Origin: Phycicoccus sp. M110.8 | Lineage (GTDB): Bacteria > Actinomycetota > Actinomycetes > Actinomycetales > Dermatophilaceae | Assembly: GCF_032464895.1 (NCBI RefSeq) | Contig: NZ_JAWDIC010000001.1 | Span: 1,240,001 to 1,304,000 of the forward strand | Reading direction: 5' to 3' | Length of the DNA stretch: 64,000 nt | Shown here: in pieces, positions 45,262 to 53,202 of the stretch | Numbering within the stretch: the first letter of the stretch is position 1 | Layout of the letters: each line of letters opens with the position of its first letter | Notes under the pieces: model-generated | Databases searched by the model: none | The model's input: only the letters and a program-made list of their open reading frames with translations | What the model was told of the DNA's origin: nothing | Position numbers and translations under genes: made by a program

Positions 45262-46059
45262 ATGAGCGACACCCCTCGGAACGACGAGAGTCCCGAGTTC
45301 CGCGACCCCACCGCGCCGAGCGACCCCTGGTCCGACTCCACGGGTGGGACGGACGAGTCCGCCTCGTCGCCCGAGTCCGCGTCGCCCGAGCACACCCGGC
45401 CGGTCGAGACCTCGCAGACCCAGCAGGTGCCGCAGGCGCCCGGGTCCGATGAGGGCACAGCCGCGTCGGTGCCGCCGGTCCCCCCTGCGCCTGGTTCCGA
45501 GTCGCCGTGGGCCTCCTCGTCGGCGACCCCCGAGAACCCGTACGCCAGCCCGGCGCCCGGCTCGACGCCCCCTCCTCCCCCGCAGAACCCGTACGCCAGC
45601 CCCGCCCCGGGCTCGACGCCCCCTGCGCCGCCCCAGAACCCCTACGCCGCACCGCAGAGCCCGTATGCCGCGCATCCCCCGGCCGCGCCGCAGAACCCGT
45701 ACGCCAGCCCCGCTCCCGGCGGAGGCTACGGCCCCCCGCCCGGCTACGGCACCGCCGCCACCCCCGGGTACGGCGCGAACCCGTACGCCTCAGCCCCCCG
45801 CTCGATGAGCGGCAACACCATCGCGCTGCTGGTCGTCTCCGGCCTGCTGACCCTCGGCGGCTGCGGCGTCGGCATCGTCGCCCTCGTCTTCGGCATCCTC
45901 GCGGCCACCAAGAACAACGAGCCGCAGGAGCAGGCGAAGTTCACCCGCTGGGGCTGGTGGGCGCTGGGCATCACGATCCTGCTGGCGATCATCGCGATCG
46001 TCGCCGTCGTCGTCCTGGCCGCGGTCGGCAGCAGCACCAGCACCGGCGGAGGGTACTGA
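45262..46059 (+). CDS. DUF4190 domain membrane protein with NPYASPAPG repeats
   Basis: Predicted protein of 265 residues. The first 180 are low-complexity, Pro/Ser-rich, with repeated NPYASPAPGSTPP-like units. Two membrane helices follow (TIALLVVSGLLTLGGCGVGIVALVFGILA and WALGITILLAIIAIVAVVVLAAVG) with a short loop KNNEPQEQAKFTRWG, the DUF4190 pattern. Its Pro-rich part probably faces the cytoplasm and may bind other proteins. XPB begins four bases after its stop. Confidence 0.85.
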   Translation: MSDTPRNDESPEFRDPTAPSDPWSDSTGGTDESASSPESASPEHTRPVETSQTQQVPQAPGSDEGTAASVPPVPPAPGSESPWASSSATPENPYASPAPGSTPPPPPQNPYASPAPGSTPPAPPQNPYAAPQSPYAAHPPAAPQNPYASPAPGGGYGPPPGYGTAATPGYGANPYASAPRSMSGNTIALLVVSGLLTLGGCGVGIVALVFGILAATKNNEPQEQAKFTRWGWWALGITILLAIIAIVAVVVLAAVGSSTSTGGGY

Positions 46060-46063
46060 CCGC

Positions 46064-47713
46064 GTGCCTGACGGCCCCCTGATCGTCCAGAGCGACAAGA
46101 CCCTCCTGCTGGAGGTCGACCACCCCAGGGCCGAGGAGGCCCGGCGGGCGATCGCACCCTTCGCCGAGCTCGAGCGCGCGCCCGAGCACATGCACACCTA
46201 CCGGGTCACCCCGCTGGGCCTGTGGAACGCGCGTGCTGCCGGGCACGACGCGGAGCAGGTGGTCGACGCGCTCGTCACGCACAGCCGGTACGCCGTGCCG
46301 CACGCCCTGCTCGTCGACGTCGCCGACACGATGGACCGGTACGGCCGGCTCACCCTGCTCAAGGACGACGAGCACGGCCTGGTGCTGCGCACGACCGACC
46401 GGCCGGTGCTCGAGGAAGTGTTGCGGCACAAGAAGATCAAGCCGCTCGTCGGTTCCCGGGTCGACGACGACACCGTGCTGGTGCACCCCTCCGAGCGCGG
46501 CCACCTCAAGCAGGAGCTGCTGAAGGTCGGCTGGCCCGCCGAGGACGAGGCCGGTTACGTCGACGGCGAGGCGCACCGCATCGACCTCGACAACGCCGAC
46601 TGGTCCCTGCGGCCCTACCAGCAGCAGGCGGTCGACGGGTTCTGGCACGGCGGCTCGGGCGTCGTCGTCCTGCCGTGTGGGGCCGGCAAGACCCTCGTCG
46701 GGGCGGGTGCCATGGCGCAGGCCAAGGCGACCACGCTGATCCTCGTCACGAACACGGTGTCGGCGCGGCAGTGGCGCGACGAGCTGCTGCACCGCACCTC
46801 CCTCACCGAGGAGGAGATCGGCGAGTACTCCGGTGCCCGCAAGGAGATCCGGCCGGTCACCATCGCGACCTACCAGGTGCTGACGACGAGGCGGAAGGGC
46901 GTCTACACGCACCTCGACCTGCTCGACGCCCGCGACTGGGGCCTCATCGTCTACGACGAGGTCCACCTGCTCCCCGCGCCGATCTTCCGGATGACCGCCG
47001 ACCTGCAGGCTCGCCGGCGCCTCGGCCTCACCGCCACCCTCGTGCGCGAGGACGGCCGCGAGGCGGACGTGTTCTCCCTCATCGGCCCCAAGCGCTTCGA
47101 CGCGCCGTGGAAGGACATCGAGGCGCAGGGCTACATCGCGCCTGCCGACTGCGTCGAGGTGCGGGTCACGCTCGGCGACAGCGAGCGCATGGCGTATGCC
47201 GTGGCCGAGCCGGAGGACCGCTACCGCCTGTCGTCGTGCAGCCCGACCAAGCTGCCGGTCGTCGAGCGGATCGTCGAGCGCCACAAGGGTGAGCCGACCC
47301 TCGTCATCGGCCAGTACCTCGACCAGCTCGACGAGGTGGCCACGCGGCTCGGGGCCGACGTCATCACCGGCGAGACCCCGGTCGGCCAGCGGCAGAAGCT
47401 GTTCCAGGCGTTCCGGGACGGCGACATCGACCTGCTGGTCGTGTCCAAGGTCGCGAACTTCTCGGTCGACCTGCCCGAGGCCACGGTCGCCATCCAGGTG
47501 TCGGGGACGTTCGGCTCCCGGCAGGAGGAGGCCCAGCGGCTCGGTCGGGTGCTGCGCCCCAAGGGCGACGGCCGCACCGCGCACTTCTACACGGTCGTCG
47601 CGCGCGACACCGTCGACGCCGAGTTCGCCGCGCATCGGCAGCGGTTCCTCGCCGAGCAGGGGTACGCCTACCGCATCGTCGACGCCGACGACCTGCCCGC
47701 CGGTCGCGCCTGA
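46064..47713 (+). CDS. DNA repair helicase XPB (superfamily 2)
   Basis: Predicted protein of 549 residues. SF2 helicase motifs: LRPYQQQAVDGFW (Q-like), Walker A LPCGAGKTLVGAG, DEVH (IVYDEVHLLPAP), LGLTATLVREDG (motif III), VSKVANFSVDLPEATVAIQVSG and RQEEAQRLGRVLRP (motif VI). The N-terminal damage-recognition-like region and length fit bacterial XPB. It unwinds DNA 3'-5', possibly in repair or transcription-linked tasks. A 26-bp perfect palindrome lies 70 bases after the stop. Confidence 0.95.
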   Translation: MPDGPLIVQSDKTLLLEVDHPRAEEARRAIAPFAELERAPEHMHTYRVTPLGLWNARAAGHDAEQVVDALVTHSRYAVPHALLVDVADTMDRYGRLTLLKDDEHGLVLRTTDRPVLEEVLRHKKIKPLVGSRVDDDTVLVHPSERGHLKQELLKVGWPAEDEAGYVDGEAHRIDLDNADWSLRPYQQQAVDGFWHGGSGVVVLPCGAGKTLVGAGAMAQAKATTLILVTNTVSARQWRDELLHRTSLTEEEIGEYSGARKEIRPVTIATYQVLTTRRKGVYTHLDLLDARDWGLIVYDEVHLLPAPIFRMTADLQARRRLGLTATLVREDGREADVFSLIGPKRFDAPWKDIEAQGYIAPADCVEVRVTLGDSERMAYAVAEPEDRYRLSSCSPTKLPVVERIVERHKGEPTLVIGQYLDQLDEVATRLGADVITGETPVGQRQKLFQAFRDGDIDLLVVSKVANFSVDLPEATVAIQVSGTFGSRQEEAQRLGRVLRPKGDGRTAHFYTVVARDTVDAEFAAHRQRFLAEQGYAYRIVDADDLPAGRA

Positions 47714-47783
47714 CGCCGCTGACGCGGTTGCCGCCCCGTGGCTCCCTGACGCCGCTGCCGCGAGGGCACACCAGCGCAACCCC

Positions 47784-47809
47784 CGGGGAGGGGAGCGCTC
47801 CCCTCCCCG
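47784..47809. terminator. 26-bp perfect palindrome after XPB
   Basis: CGGGGAGGGGAGC is followed directly by its complement GCTCCCCTCCCCG. It has no loop and no T run. It probably ends the XPB transcript. The remaining 185 bases before the CHAP gene show no gene and no riboswitch I can recognise; one CGGCATAC motif lies at 47818. Confidence 0.65.
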
Positions 47810-47994
47810 TCGGCACACGGCATACCAGGTGCGCCAAAGTGGTTGTGCCGCAATGGATTTCACCAGAACGACCCGCACAGCCGAGCGTATCCACGGGTAG
47901 CTCTCCCCATCGCCAGCGGGTGTCCGACGCTCCTACGTTCCTGCCAGCAGCCGGAACCACAGGGGGGCCGGCCGACACCCAGGAGCGAACAGAC

Positions 47995-48768
47995 ATGGGC
48001 ATCACCACCATCGCCACCAAGCCGGTCCGCGTGGCCGTCGCCTCCCTCGCCGGACTCGGCATCGCCGGCGGGATCGCGGTCGCGGCCAACGCCGCCACCG
48101 GGACGATCAAGACCTCCGGCGCCAACCTCACCGTCCGCAAGGGCCCCGGCACCGGCTACGCGGCCGTCGGGACCGTCGCCAAGGGCACCAAGGTCAACAT
48201 CATCTGCCAGACGACCGGCTCGAGCGTCAAGGGCACCTACGGCACCTCGAACATCTGGGACAAGATCGGCACCGGTCGGTTCGTCTCCGACGCCTACGTC
48301 TACACCGGCTCCGACGGCCGCGTCGCACCGGCGTGCGGCAGCACGGGCGGCAGCACCACCCCGAGCGGCATCATCGGGAACAACTACCCGTACAGCGGCC
48401 AGACCTCCGGCGTCGACCCCTGGAACTTCTACAAGGGCCAGTGCACCTCCTTCGCCGCCTGGCGCGCCCGGAGCGTCAAGCACGTCAGCTTCACCAACTC
48501 CTACAAGGGCCAGCACTGGGGCAACGCCAACCACTGGGACGACGCGGCCCGCGCGGCCGGCGTGACCACGAGCGGCCGCCCGCACGTCGGTGACATCGCC
48601 CAGAGCGACGCCGGCTCGTACGGCCACGTCGCCTACGTCGCGAAGGTCAACGCCAACGGGAGCTTCGTCGTCGAGGAGTACAACTGGGCCAACCCGGAGC
48701 ACTACGGCACCCGCACCACCACGGTCGGCGGCGCGCACGGCCAGTTCGACACCTTCATCCGCTTCTGA
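47995..48768 (+). CDS. Secreted SH3b and CHAP domain cell-wall protein
   Basis: Predicted protein of 257 residues. A signal peptide (VAVASLAGLGIAGGIAVAANA) is followed by an SH3b domain (ANLTVRKGPGTGYAAVGTVAKGTKVNIICQ, to about 110), a short Gly/Ser/Thr linker and a CHAP domain (about 130-257): FYKGQCTSFAAWRA holds the catalytic Cys and GYGHVAYVAKVN-type sequence (SYGHVAYVAKV) the His, with VEEYNW after. It should bind and cleave peptidoglycan peptides or amides. The SD is AGGAG upstream of the ATG at 47995. Confidence 0.92.
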   Translation: MGITTIATKPVRVAVASLAGLGIAGGIAVAANAATGTIKTSGANLTVRKGPGTGYAAVGTVAKGTKVNIICQTTGSSVKGTYGTSNIWDKIGTGRFVSDAYVYTGSDGRVAPACGSTGGSTTPSGIIGNNYPYSGQTSGVDPWNFYKGQCTSFAAWRARSVKHVSFTNSYKGQHWGNANHWDDAARAAGVTTSGRPHVGDIAQSDAGSYGHVAYVAKVNANGSFVVEEYNWANPEHYGTRTTTVGGAHGQFDTFIRF

Positions 48769-48808
48769 GGGATCGGCCACCGGCCGCCTTCCGGCCAGCC
48801 GCGCCCTC

Positions 48809-48879
48809 TGCAAAACAACGGTTGCGCGGCAACCCGCGGGACAACAACCCGTGGGAAGCCGCGCAACCGTTGTCTTGTT
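48809..48879. repeat. 71-bp hairpin element, copy 3 (solo)
   Basis: The same 71-base frame as the elements that flank the nuclease gene: start GCAAAAC, CGGTT at the same offset, central ACCCGCGGG-ACAACAA-CCCGTGGG, and an end matching AACCGTTGTCTTG. Arms CAAAACAACGGTTGCGCGGC and the complement (48811-48830, 48858-48877) pair with one mismatch. No nuclease gene accompanies it. Confidence 0.8.
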
Positions 48880-48962
48880 CAGCCGGTGACACCTCCGAGT
48901 GCTGGCGACCGGCGCCGGCGACCACGGCCCGGCGAACCGGCGAGGACGCGCCCAGACGGCAT

Positions 48963-48977
48963 ACAGGAAACTCCCAG
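48963..48977 (+). promoter_or_regulatory. Response-regulator box 1, upstream of the regulator gene
   Basis: ACAGGAAACTCCCAG, 22 bases before the GTG of the response-regulator gene. The identical 15-mer occurs at 51309-51323 before the HtrA gene. An exact 15-base match in the two control regions of one regulon suggests a binding site for the encoded regulator. Confidence 0.6.
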
Positions 48978-48999
48978 AGAGCGGGCAGACACTGGTGCC

Positions 49000-49710
49000 G
49001 TGAGCACCACGACCCAGCCCGAGGCCCGGCTCCTCGTCGTCGAGGACGAGCCGAACATCCGCGAGCTCCTGGCCACCTCCCTGCGCTTCGCGGGGTTCGA
49101 GGTCCACGTCGCCGGCGACGGCGCGACCGCCCTCAACCTCGCCACCGCGCACGACCCCGACCTGGTCGTGCTCGACGTGATGCTCCCGGACATGGACGGG
49201 TTCTCGGTGACCCGCAAGCTGCGCGACACCGGCCGCCAGCTCCCGATCGTCTTCGTCACCGCCCGCGACTCGGTCGACGACAAGATCAAGGGCCTCACGG
49301 TCGGCGGCGACGACTACGTCACCAAGCCGTTCAGCCTCGAGGAGGTCGTCGCCCGGATCCGCGCCGTCCTGCGCCGCACGCGCGGTGAGGTCGACGACGG
49401 CGCGTCGATGCGGTTCGAGGACCTCGAGCTCGACGAGGACTCCCATGAGGTGCGCCGCGCCGGCCGCGTCATCGACGTGTCCCCCACCGAGTTCAAGCTG
49501 CTGCGCTACCTCATGCTCAACCCCAACCGCGTGCTGTCCAAGGCGCAGATCCTCGACCACGTGTGGGACTACGACTTCCGCGGCGAGAGCGGGATCGTCG
49601 AGTCCTACATCTCCTACCTCCGGCGCAAGATCGACACCGAGGGCCTCGCGCCGCTCATCCACACCAAGCGCGGCGTCGGCTACGTGCTGCGCAAGCCGCC
49701 GGAGGCGTAG
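49000..49710 (+). CDS. OmpR-family response regulator (MprA/TcrA-like)
   Basis: Predicted protein of 236 residues. Receiver domain with acidic pocket VVEDEPN, phospho-acceptor Asp in LVVLDVMLPDMDGF, Thr in FVTARDS and Lys in YVTKPFSLEE. Winged-helix OmpR domain (about 135-232): VDVSPTEFKLLRYLMLNPNRVLSKAQIL, YISYLRRKID, TKRGVGYVL. The histidine kinase begins on the last base of its stop codon. The order regulator-kinase-HtrA copies mycobacterial mprA-mprB-pepD, an envelope-stress system. It probably autoregulates through the box at 48963. Confidence 0.93.
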   Translation: MSTTTQPEARLLVVEDEPNIRELLATSLRFAGFEVHVAGDGATALNLATAHDPDLVVLDVMLPDMDGFSVTRKLRDTGRQLPIVFVTARDSVDDKIKGLTVGGDDYVTKPFSLEEVVARIRAVLRRTRGEVDDGASMRFEDLELDEDSHEVRRAGRVIDVSPTEFKLLRYLMLNPNRVLSKAQILDHVWDYDFRGESGIVESYISYLRRKIDTEGLAPLIHTKRGVGYVLRKPPEA

Positions 49711-51344
49711 TGACGACGCCTCCCGCCGCGACCCCCGCCACTTCTGCGACGGCGGCGACACCGCCGCCCGTGCCTCCTGCGCAGGCGGGTGGGGGTGCAA
49801 CGCCGGGCGGTCCTGCGGTGCCGGGCGATCCCGCCACCACGGGAGGACCCACGGGTTCCCTCGGACCGCGCCTGGGCCGGCCGCACCTGCCCGACCGGGT
49901 GCACCAGCGCCTCGAGGAGCTCCCGCTGCGGGTGCGGCTCGTCAGCGTGCTGCTCGTCCTGCTGCTGCTCGCCCTGACCCTGACGGCCGGCGCGACGGCG
50001 GCGCTGATGCGTCGCGACCTCATGGGCCGGGTCGACCAGGACCTGCAGCGGGCCTACCCCAGCGTGGCGCAGCAGGCGCTCGACACGCTGCGGGCGCCGA
50101 CGCGCAACCGGCTGCCCAGCGGCTACGCCGTCGTCTTCTACCCCACCGACGGCTCGAACGCGGTCGAGATCGACCCCACCGGGCTCGACGCGCGTCCCGG
50201 CGTGCCCGACACCCTGCCCCTCAACGACCGGCGGGTCACGGGGACCGACGCGTTCACCATCACCTCCCGCGACGGGAACGGCGAGTGGCGCGCCGTGGCC
50301 GGCAAGCTGCGCGACAACTCCGCGACGTTCATCGTCGCCGTGCCCCTGACGTCCGTCAGCCACACCGTCCGCCGGCTCATCCTCGTCGAGCTGCTCATCG
50401 GCCTGGGCGTGCTCGTCGCGATGGGCTGCGTCGGCTGGTATGCCGTGAACCGTGCCTTCCGGCCGCTGCGCCAGATCGAGGACACCGCCGCCGCCATCGC
50501 CGACGGCGACCTGACCAGGCGCGTGCCCACGCGGACGGCCAAGGACGAGGTCACCTCGCTCTCGCGCTCGCTCAACGCGATGCTCGCGCAGATCGAGCAG
50601 TCGTTCGCCGCCCGCGAGGCCTCCGAGGAGAAGATGCGGCAGTTCGTGGCGGACGCCTCGCACGAGCTGCGCACACCCCTGGCCGCCGTCCGGGGCTACG
50701 CCGAGCTGTACCGCCAGGGCGCCGTGCGCGAGCCCGAGGACGTGGCCAGCGCGATGAGCCGGATCGAGGGCGAGGCCGGCCGGATGAGCGGGCTGGTCGA
50801 GGACCTCCTGGTGCTCGCGCGGCTCGACGACCAGCGGCCCCTCGCCATCGCCCCCGTCGACCTCACCGTGGTGGCCGCCGACGCGGCCCAGGACGCCCGG
50901 GCCATCGACCCCGGCCGCCGCATCGAGGTCGTCGGCCTCGAGGGACCGCTCGGTCCCACGGTGGCCCAGGGCGAGGACGCCAAGCTCCGGCAGGTGGTGG
51001 CGAACCTGCTCTCCAACGCGCTCAACCACACGCCGGCCGGCACGCCCATCGAGGTCGCCGTCGGCCCCCGCGCGCAGGACGGCATGGCCGTCGTCGAGGT
51101 CCGGGACCACGGGCCCGGCGTCGACCCCGACAAGGCCCGGCGCGTCTTCGAGCGCTTCTACCGCGCCGACCCGTCCCGCGCCCGCACCGGGGGTGGCGGC
51201 AACGGCCTCGGGCTGGCGATCGCCGCAGCCATCGTCGCCGCGCACCGGGGCCGGATCGGCGTCGCGCAGACGCCTGGTGGAGGCGCGACATTCGTGATGG
51301 AGCTGCCCACAGGAAACTCCCAGCAGGCGCCCAGTAGCCGTTGA
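49710..51344 (+). CDS. Sensor histidine kinase (MprB-like)
   Basis: Predicted protein of 544 residues. Pro/Ala-rich cytoplasmic N-terminus, membrane segment VRLVSVLLVLLLLALTLTAGATAAL, an outer sensor domain of about 150 residues, second membrane segment LILVELLIGLGVLVAMGCVGWYAV, a HAMP region (RAFRPLRQIEDTAAAIADGDLTRRV), the H-box FVADASHELRTPLAAVRGYAELY, N-box NLLSNALNHTPAG, G1 VRDHGPGVD and G2 GGNGLGLAI. It phosphorylates the adjacent regulator. The GTG start shares one base with the regulator's TAG. Confidence 0.93.
   Translation: MTTPPAATPATSATAATPPPVPPAQAGGGATPGGPAVPGDPATTGGPTGSLGPRLGRPHLPDRVHQRLEELPLRVRLVSVLLVLLLLALTLTAGATAALMRRDLMGRVDQDLQRAYPSVAQQALDTLRAPTRNRLPSGYAVVFYPTDGSNAVEIDPTGLDARPGVPDTLPLNDRRVTGTDAFTITSRDGNGEWRAVAGKLRDNSATFIVAVPLTSVSHTVRRLILVELLIGLGVLVAMGCVGWYAVNRAFRPLRQIEDTAAAIADGDLTRRVPTRTAKDEVTSLSRSLNAMLAQIEQSFAAREASEEKMRQFVADASHELRTPLAAVRGYAELYRQGAVREPEDVASAMSRIEGEAGRMSGLVEDLLVLARLDDQRPLAIAPVDLTVVAADAAQDARAIDPGRRIEVVGLEGPLGPTVAQGEDAKLRQVVANLLSNALNHTPAGTPIEVAVGPRAQDGMAVVEVRDHGPGVDPDKARRVFERFYRADPSRARTGGGGNGLGLAIAAAIVAAHRGRIGVAQTPGGGATFVMELPTGNSQQAPSSR
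51309..51323 (+). promoter_or_regulatory. Response-regulator box 2, upstream of the HtrA protease gene
   Basis: Exact copy of ACAGGAAACTCCCAG, located inside the last codons of the kinase gene, 16 bases before a TTGACA hexamer (51340-51345) and 70 bases before the protease ATG. This is where an activator would sit to drive a separate protease promoter. Confidence 0.6.
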
Positions 51345-51393
51345 CATCGACGGGGTTGACTCGGGTCATCAGCCACACCGAGGAGATCGAGAG

Positions 51394-52983
51394 ATGACCC
51401 AGACCCCGCACGACACCCGGTTCCCGACCAGCGGCAGCGCGGGCACGGACCCCGGGCGCGAGCCGGGGTCGGCGGCCGAGCAGCCCGGCACCCAGGCCCC
51501 CCAGCAGGAGCCGTGGGCGGCCCCGCAGCCGCCGCATGCCGCGCCGCACGGGTCCCAGCCCACCGCCCCGCAGCCCGGTGTGGACGCCCCTGCCGCGCCG
51601 CAGTCCGACGTCACGGGACCGGTCTGGTACGGCCAGACGCGTGAGCTCCCGCGCACGTCCGCCTTCGGCCCCGGCGCGTCCGGCTACGACGCATCCGGCT
51701 ACGGCGCGTCCGGCTACGGCGCGTCCGGCTACCCGGGCCAGCACCCCTCCTCACAGACCCCGGCTGGGCCGCCCCCTTCCTTCCCCACTCGGGACGGGGC
51801 AGAGCCTGCCCAGCCGGCCAAGCGGCGTCGCCTGGCGGAGCTCACCACCGTCGCGGCGCTGGCCGCCCTGCTCGCCAGCGGCGGCACCGTGGCCGCGACC
51901 CAGCTGGTCGACGGCTCGCAGCCCTCCTCCACTGCGAGCTCGACGACCCTGGGTCGCGGCACGGACAAGGGCCCGGTCGTCCAGGCCGACGCGAGCAACC
52001 CGAACTGGACCGCCACCGCCGCTGCGGTCTCCCCCAGCGTCGTGGCCATCACGGTGGCCTCCAGCCAGGGCGAGGCCGAGGGCAGCGGTGTCATCATCGA
52101 CGCCAAGGGCCACATCCTCACGAACAACCACGTGGTCAGCGGCGCCGGATCGGGCGCCAGCCTGACCGTGACGCTGAACGACGGGCGGTCCTACAAGGCG
52201 AGCGTGGCCGGCACCGACCCCAGCACCGACCTGGCCGTCATCACGCTGTCCAACGCGCCGAGCGACCTCAAGCCGGTCGCCGTCGGCGACTCCGGCGCTC
52301 TCAAGGTGGGCGACCCCGTGATGGCAGTCGGGAACCCGCTCGGCCTCGCGGGCACGGTGACGACCGGCATCGTCAGCGCCCTCAACCGCCCGGTGACCAC
52401 CCAGGCCGAGGACAACAACCAGAACCAGAACCCGTTCGGGCAGCAGCAGGGTGGCAGCGACAGCACGGAGGTCGTGACCAACGCGATCCAGACGTCGGCC
52501 GCCATCAACCCCGGCAACTCCGGTGGCGCGCTGGTCAACGCCTCGGGCCAGCTCGTCGGCATCAACTCCTCGATCGCCAGCCTCGGCGGCTCGAGCAGCG
52601 GCAGCCAGAGCGGCAGCATCGGCATCGGCTTCGCCATCCCGGTCAACGAGGCGAAGATGATCGCGACGCAGCTCATCGACTCCGGGAAGGCCCAGCACTC
52701 GTTCCTCGGGGTCACCACCCGTGACGGCACGGCCTCCGACGGCACCAGCCAGCGCACCGGCGCCCAGGTCGTCGACGTCTCGGCCGGCACGCCGGCCGCC
52801 AAGGCCGGCCTGCGGTCCGGCGACGTGGTCATCAAGGTCGACGGCCAGTCCACCGGCTCGTCGGAGTCGCTCGTGGCGAGCATCCGCGAGCGAGCCGTGG
52901 GCGACAAGGTCACCCTGACCGTGATCCGCGACGGCAAGCAGATGACCCTCTCGGCCACCCTCGCCGCCAAGCCGGCGCAGTAA
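51394..52983 (+). CDS. Membrane-anchored S1C serine protease with PDZ domain (HtrA/PepD-like)
   Basis: Predicted protein of 529 residues. A long Pro/Gln/Ala-rich cytoplasmic N-terminus with repeats of GYGASGY is followed by one membrane helix (LTTVAALAALLASGGTVAATQL, about 150-172), a trypsin-like domain with the triad His (ILTNNHVVSG), Asp (TDLAVITL) and Ser (NPGNSGGALV), and a C-terminal PDZ domain (VVDVSAGTPAAKAGLRSGDVVIKVDG). It degrades or chaperones misfolded exported proteins. It follows a two-component pair and carries that regulator's box upstream. Confidence 0.94.
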   Translation: MTQTPHDTRFPTSGSAGTDPGREPGSAAEQPGTQAPQQEPWAAPQPPHAAPHGSQPTAPQPGVDAPAAPQSDVTGPVWYGQTRELPRTSAFGPGASGYDASGYGASGYGASGYPGQHPSSQTPAGPPPSFPTRDGAEPAQPAKRRRLAELTTVAALAALLASGGTVAATQLVDGSQPSSTASSTTLGRGTDKGPVVQADASNPNWTATAAAVSPSVVAITVASSQGEAEGSGVIIDAKGHILTNNHVVSGAGSGASLTVTLNDGRSYKASVAGTDPSTDLAVITLSNAPSDLKPVAVGDSGALKVGDPVMAVGNPLGLAGTVTTGIVSALNRPVTTQAEDNNQNQNPFGQQQGGSDSTEVVTNAIQTSAAINPGNSGGALVNASGQLVGINSSIASLGGSSSGSQSGSIGIGFAIPVNEAKMIATQLIDSGKAQHSFLGVTTRDGTASDGTSQRTGAQVVDVSAGTPAAKAGLRSGDVVIKVDGQSTGSSESLVASIRERAVGDKVTLTVIRDGKQMTLSATLAAKPAQ

Positions 52984-53046
52984 CCCTCCCGGCGCCGGGC
53001 GTCCTCCCCCGGCTGCCGGTGGCCGCCCCTTGTGTGCGGGGCACGT

Positions 53047-53083
53047 GCCGCGCCCCTCGGATCCCCTTCCCGAGGGGCGCGGC
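53047..53083 (+). terminator. Terminator hairpin after the HtrA gene
   Basis: Fourteen-base perfect arms beginning GCCGCGCCCCTCGG pair with their complement around a 9-base loop. It lies 64 bases past the protease stop. The 119 bases between it and the next gene show no rifamycin-associated element that I can recognise. Confidence 0.65.
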
Positions 53084-53202
53084 CTCGTCTGCGCCACCCT
53101 GGGCGCTCGGGGTCGGCATCGCGACCGGCCCCCTCCGGGGTCGGGTGAGCACCGGTGAAACCCGGTTGGCCGAGTCCGCCTCCGGTGGCAGAATCGCCCC
53201 TC

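Noticed and set aside
47714-47994. A second c-di-AMP riboswitch before the CHAP gene
   Set aside because: The conserved GGGGTGAA and CCGACAGC blocks are missing; only a terminator palindrome is seen.
53084-53202. Rifamycin-associated element before the HelR-like gene
   Set aside because: I looked for the known 19-bp inverted repeat and found no convincing match; only ordinary GC-rich dyads are present.
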